Shown one piece after another: positions 7,001 to 8,769 of a stretch of 8,769 nucleotides of DNA (positions are counted from its first letter, which is position 1; every line of letters starts with the position of its first letter). Source of the DNA: JAWWBN01 sp033720955 (GTDB lineage Bacteria; Acidobacteriota; Thermoanaerobaculia; Multivoradales; JAHEKO01); assembly GCA_033720955.1 (NCBI GenBank), contig JAWWBN010000164.1:1-8769 (forward strand). Reading direction: 5' to 3'. The position numbers were made by a program, and so were the translations under genes. The notes beneath the pieces are model-generated. The model had not been told where the DNA came from, did not search any database, and was given only the letters and a program-made list of their open reading frames with translations.

Positions 7001-7531
7001 CGTGCCGAGGGCAACCGCATCGTGCTGCCGTCGCGCAACGGTGGTCCTCCGCGCGCCCAGTGGGAGCTGCCGCGGCAGCGCGGCAAGGACGGCCTCTGTC
7101 TGGCCGACTACCTGGAGGGCGACGATCATCTCGCCCTCTTCGTGACCACGGCCGGGACCGGGGTGCGACGCCGGGTCGAGGCGTGGAAGGAGGCCGGCCG
7201 CTACCTGGAGAGCCACGCCTTCGCCGCCCTGGCCCTCGAGACCGCGGAGGCGGCGGCCGAGCTGGTCCACGCGCGGCTGCGGGCCGCCTGGGGCTTCCCC
7301 GATCCCGACGGCACCACCGTTCGCGACCGCCTGGCGGCCCGCTACCGCGGCAAGCGGTACAGCTTCGGCTACCCGGCCTGCCCCGACCTGGAGGGCCAGC
7401 GCCAGCTCTTCGAGCTGCTGGCGCCGGAGGAGATCGGGGTCACGCTGACCGACGGCGAGATGATGGAGCCGGAGGCGAGCGTCTCGGCGGTGGTCTTCCA
7501 CCACCCCGACGCCCGCTACTTCGGCGTCTAG
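4025..7531 (+). CDS. metH: Cobalamin-dependent methionine synthase
   Basis: MetH transfers the methyl group of 5-methyltetrahydrofolate to homocysteine through methylcobalamin, giving methionine in the cytoplasm. The 1168-residue protein has all four modules. The homocysteine domain (about 30-330) has DGATGT (39-44) and zinc ligands Cys248 (GLNCATG), Cys311 and Cys312 (GGCCGTTP). The pterin domain (about 355-630) starts at ERTNVLGSRKF (361-371) and has GVSNVSFGLP. The helical cap (about 680-735) precedes the cobalamin domain, with D751-x-H753-x-x-G756, where His753 is the lower axial cobalt ligand. The activation domain (about 920-1168) has RYSFGYPACPD (1111-1121) for SAM-dependent reactivation. 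A charged linker with PPPPP (913-917) joins the last two. The ATG at 4025 (or 4028) is chosen because an in-frame GTG at 3923 lies in the aptamer core and translation from it would cross the terminator. No clear Shine-Dalgarno is present. Expression is probably repressed by SAM. Confidence 0.96.
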   Translation: MMKKTEERAATPRPQPRADTAERTQALLEALEERVLVLDGATGTALQGENLTAEDFGGEELEGCNENLCATRPDVVRRLHRTYLEAGADVVETNSFGGTPLVLAEYGLADRAFELNLAAAALAREACAELDRPGRPRFVCGSMGPTTKAISVTGGVTFDELVGHFRVQAAGLMAGGADYLLLETCQDTRNVKAGLLGIEAAFADAGWRLPVAVSATIETTGTMLAGQDAEALAVSLLHADLLYLGLNCATGPELMTEHVRTLAELARTRVACVPNAGLPDEEGEYHQGPQHFRDVLGRFLDNGWLGLVGGCCGTTPAHITALADLVEGRPAQVVKPHSRSLISGIEAVELTADNRPLLVGERTNVLGSRKFKRLIQAGEWESAAEVGRAQVRGGGQVLDVCMQDPDRDERTDVETFLDQLVKLVKVPLMIDTTDPEVMERALTYCQGKSVLNSVNLEDGEERVERVAGLARKYGAALVVGAIDERGMAVTVERKLEVADRAFRLLTEELGLAPEDIWWDALVFPCATGDETYLGSAARTIEGVRRLKAEYPDTRTILGVSNVSFGLPASGREVLNSVFLYHATQAGLDAAIVNTQKLARYAEIGEAERELAERLIYLEPGDVAAGERAVAEYTEHFRGKKSVLTGAERAELPLDERIARAVIEGTKEGLEGDLDAALADPRWPSALDVINGPLMAGMAEVGRLFNGNELIVAEVLQSAEVMKAAVAYLEPHMEKADSRGKGRLLLATVKGDVHDIGKNLVEIVLANNGFEVINLGIRVPSERLIQAAREHRPDVIGLSGLLVKSAQQMVLSAGDLRSVGIEVPLLVGGAALSRRFTHLKIAPAYGSLCTYAKDAMHGLELVERLCDPQRRPELEREVAEQTERDRAAADQRPRGPLEEAGTRRSSRVRSGIAPPPPPDLERHVEELDLDEVWELLNPQMLYGKHLGLKGSVPRLAREGDPKLAQLERVVERLKDLARDGALTAKAVWQFFPARAEGNRIVLPSRNGGPPRAQWELPRQRGKDGLCLADYLEGDDHLALFVTTAGTGVRRRVEAWKEAGRYLESHAFAALALETAEAAAELVHARLRAAWGFPDPDGTTVRDRLAARYRGKRYSFGYPACPDLEGQRQLFELLAPEEIGVTLTDGEMMEPEASVSAVVFHHPDARYFGV

Positions 7532-7535
7532 CGGA

Positions 7536-7556
7536 GGCCGCCGCCTCCCGGCGGCC
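7536..7556. terminator. GC hairpin after metH, possible convergent-gene barrier
   Basis: GGCCGCCG (7536-7543) pairs with CGGCGGCC (7549-7556) around a CCTCC loop, starting five bases after the metH stop. No T-run follows on either strand, so it is not a classic intrinsic terminator; it may protect the metH 3' end. A second short hairpin (TCCGG/CCGGA, 7569-7573 with 7578-7582) lies just downstream. The rest of the 135-base gap to the next stop codon shows nothing else clear. Confidence 0.35.
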
Positions 7557-7666
7557 CTCGCCCCCGCCTCCGGGCACCCGGATCGCGGCATCGGCGTCGG
7601 TCGGGATTCCCGGATGGGCGGCGGGCCCTCGCCGTCCGCCTCGGGTCGCAGGCATTCGAGCCCCGA

Positions 7667-8266
7667 TCAGGTTCGCGATCGCGGGTCGAGGCCCCGCCGC
7701 GCCCGCTCGAGCAGGTCGGCGACGCCGAGCCGTCCCGCCCACCGCTCGAGGTAGCCGAAGTCGAGGGTCTTCTCCTGGGCTCGAAGAACGCCCAGGACGT
7801 CGCCCCACTGGCGATCGGACACCTCGCCGCCCCGGCGGAACCACTCGAGCTTGCGCAGGATGGTGTCCTCGGCCGACTTGACCCGCAGAGGACGGTCGGG
7901 CGCCGAGGGCAGATGAATCTCGAGACTTCGGGCAAGCTCCTCCCGGTCGAAAGGCTCTCGTCCCGCGACGAACAGATCGAGCTTGACGCCGGTGGCGAGG
8001 TGGATCAGGTTGAAGCTGGCTCGACGGCGCACGGCTTCGCGGGCCGAGTCAGGGTCGCGGTAGTACCCCTCCGGCAGGCGGCCCAGCAGATCGACCACCG
8101 AGGATTCGTCGAGGTCGACCACCAGATCGACGTCCTGGGTCTGTCTCGGAACCCCGTGGACCGAGCTGGCGTACGAGCCGCCCAGGTGGTAGGCGATGCC
8201 CAGCTCTTCGAGACAGCCGATGACCTCGAGCGCGACCCGGAGCGCTTCCGGCTGTTCCGGGGTCAT
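7667..8266 (-). CDS. Nucleotidyltransferase-fold protein, uncharacterised
   Basis: The 199-residue product has the core of the polymerase-beta-like nucleotidyltransferase superfamily. LGGSYASSVHG (28-38) carries the Gly-Ser motif, QDVDLVVDL (44-52) gives the paired metal-binding Asp45 and Asp47, and VKLDLFVA (94-101) gives the third acid, Asp97. A C-terminal helical part with KSAEDTILRKLEWFRRGG (130-147) completes a pattern reminiscent of AbiEii-type toxins and related orphan transferases. All acidic residues needed for catalysis appear present, so it is probably active; the substrate is unknown. The start is the ATG at 8266, because it overlaps the stop of the upstream 80-residue gene as ATGA; a longer open frame continues upstream only by running over that gene. 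The tight coupling suggests the two proteins act together, possibly as a toxin-antitoxin-like pair, but that is inference. Confidence 0.8.
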   Translation of the reverse strand: MTPEQPEALRVALEVIGCLEELGIAYHLGGSYASSVHGVPRQTQDVDLVVDLDESSVVDLLGRLPEGYYRDPDSAREAVRRRASFNLIHLATGVKLDLFVAGREPFDREELARSLEIHLPSAPDRPLRVKSAEDTILRKLEWFRRGGEVSDRQWGDVLGVLRAQEKTLDFGYLERWAGRLGVADLLERARRGLDPRSRT

Positions 8267-8505
8267 TCCAGCGGTCCGTACACGCGCTCCGCAAGCTCCG
8301 GCCCGAGAACGAGGTCGAAGAGCCTGCGGCGCAGGCGTTCCGGTGGCTCCTCCGGATGGCGTTGCCTGAGTCCCGCCAGGGCCAGCAGGCGGGCCGTCTG
8401 GTTGGCGTCCTCGACCAGAGCGAGCTTCCGCTCGACCGCCATCTCGCGGTAGATGTCGAGCTGCAGATACGCGGCCTCGGACGAGGAGTCCGCTGGCGGT
8501 CTCAT
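8263..8505 (-). CDS. Small helical protein coupled to the nucleotidyltransferase
   Basis: This 80-residue, highly charged protein has no signal peptide or membrane segment and looks all-helical: EAAYLQLDIYREMAVERK (10-27), then ANQTARLLALAGLRQRHPE (34-52), then PPERLRRRLFDLVLGPELAERV (from 54). I recognise no named family. Its stop codon overlaps the start of the nucleotidyltransferase gene by four bases (ATGA read on the minus strand), the usual sign of translational coupling. The ATG at 8505 is the clear start; no strong Shine-Dalgarno is seen. By position and size it could be an antitoxin, adaptor or regulator for the downstream enzyme. A weak -10-like TAGACT (8519 to 8514 on the minus strand) lies just upstream. 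Confidence 0.7.
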   Translation of the reverse strand: MRPPADSSSEAAYLQLDIYREMAVERKLALVEDANQTARLLALAGLRQRHPEEPPERLRRRLFDLVLGPELAERVYGPLE

Positions 8506-8604
8506 CTGCCGTCAGTCTACCGCGGCCGGACCGGTGCTCTGCCGTGTCCGTAGCCCGGCTCTCCGAGGCTCGGCGGCGGCACGCCGTTTGCTGAGCTCGA
8601 CGGC

Positions 8605-8611
8605 AGGGAGG
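8605..8611 (+). promoter_or_regulatory. Strong ribosome binding site
   Basis: AGGGAGG lies seven bases before the ATG at 8619. It is the clearest Shine-Dalgarno in the window and fixes the start of the truncated secreted-protein gene. Confidence 0.75.
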
Positions 8612-8618
8612 ACCCGCC

Positions 8619-8769
8619 ATGAGCCGACCGATCGTCGCCGCCCTCGCCCTGCTGGCGTCCCTCGCCGCAACCGCTTCGGCCCAGCCTGCGCGGACCACCA
8701 CGGAAGCCACGATCGACTTTCCAGGCTTTCTCGAGATCGCGAGCGCGGCGCTCGAGGCGCGCAACGAGC
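8619..8769 (+). CDS. Secreted protein, N-terminus only (3'-truncated)
   Basis: Fifty codons are visible before the window ends. The product starts MSRPIVAALALLASLAATAS and has a typical Sec signal peptide: Arg3, a hydrophobic core of Ala/Leu (about 5-17), and an ASA cleavage site that predicts cutting between Ala21 and Gln22. There is no cysteine at that point, so it is not a lipoprotein. The mature part begins with a Thr-rich stretch and then IDFPGFLEIASAALEARNE. The opening IDFPGF phrase reminds me of some periplasmic rhodanese-domain proteins, but too little is visible to assign a function. It is divergent from the nucleotidyltransferase pair, with 113 bases between starts. Confidence 0.75.
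   Translation, partial: MSRPIVAALALLASLAATASAQPARTTTEATIDFPGFLEIASAALEARNE

Noticed and set aside
2388..7591. Very long minus-strand open frames opposite metF and metH (2388-3719, 3935-5929, 5975-7591).
   Set aside because: They mirror conserved coding sequence, are rich in His/Gln/Gly/Arg/Val from the antisense codons, and show no domain motifs.
7675..7682. GCGATCGC octamer (HIP1-like) within a CGCGATCGCG palindrome near the end of the nucleotidyltransferase gene.
   Set aside because: A single copy in GC-rich coding sequence is expected by chance; HIP1 is meaningful only when abundant, as in cyanobacteria.
4402..7881. Long plus-strand open frame (1159 codons) overlapping metH in another frame.
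   Set aside because: Its product is an Arg/Gly/Ala-rich low-complexity sequence typical of GC-rich shadow frames; the metH frame has every family motif.
8563..8573. CCGAG-G-CTCGG inverted repeat in the divergent gap between the small-protein gene and the secreted-protein gene.
   Set aside because: Only five bases per arm with a one-base centre; too short to call an operator in this GC content without conservation.
8267..8764. N-terminal extension of the nucleotidyltransferase frame up to 8764.
   Set aside because: It runs across the whole 80-residue gene and the divergent intergenic region; the ATGA overlap and the transferase motifs support the start at 8266.

Overview
The window is about 8.8 kb of very GC-rich bacterial DNA with tightly packed genes on both strands. 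The MetF and MetH proteins, the long GC-driven shadow frames and the lack of plasmid or phage genes suggest the chromosome of an Acidobacteriota-like or similar GC-rich environmental bacterium. That assignment is an inference; no rRNA or marker gene is present to fix it.

Layout. (1) 2-955 (+): C-terminal part of an O-antigen ligase/polymerase-like membrane protein, cut by the window edge. (2) 840-2342 (-): a 500-residue membrane-anchored, helical-repeat protein of unknown function, whose 3' end overlaps the ligase gene by 116 bp. (3) 2354-2797 (+): a small VanZ-like membrane protein, divergent from the previous gene. (4) 2832-3824 (+): metF, methylenetetrahydrofolate reductase. (5) 3825-4024: a 200-base leader that holds a promoter, an apparent S-adenosylmethionine (SAM) riboswitch and an intrinsic terminator. 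(6) 4025-7531 (+): metH, full-length cobalamin-dependent methionine synthase. (7) 7667-8505 (-): a two-gene unit of an 80-residue helical protein and a nucleotidyltransferase-fold protein, joined by an ATGA overlap. (8) 8619-8769 (+): the start of a secreted protein, cut by the window end.

How the parts work together. MetF makes 5-methyltetrahydrofolate and MetH uses it to methylate homocysteine to methionine, the precursor of SAM. The leader between them folds by hand into P1-P4 plus a P2-loop/J3-4 pseudoknot. It carries the GGCAACC and AGGTGCC signatures of the SAM-I/SAM-IV clan and is followed by a strong terminator that ends two bases before the metH ATG. This implies that SAM turns metH off by transcription termination. 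It also means that a longer reading frame starting with GTG at 3923 is not the gene start, because that GTG is part of the aptamer core.

The most interesting items are the riboswitch, with its mixed SAM-I/SAM-IV architecture, and the uncharacterised nucleotidyltransferase/small-protein pair. No CRISPR array, insertion sequence, tRNA or rRNA was seen.
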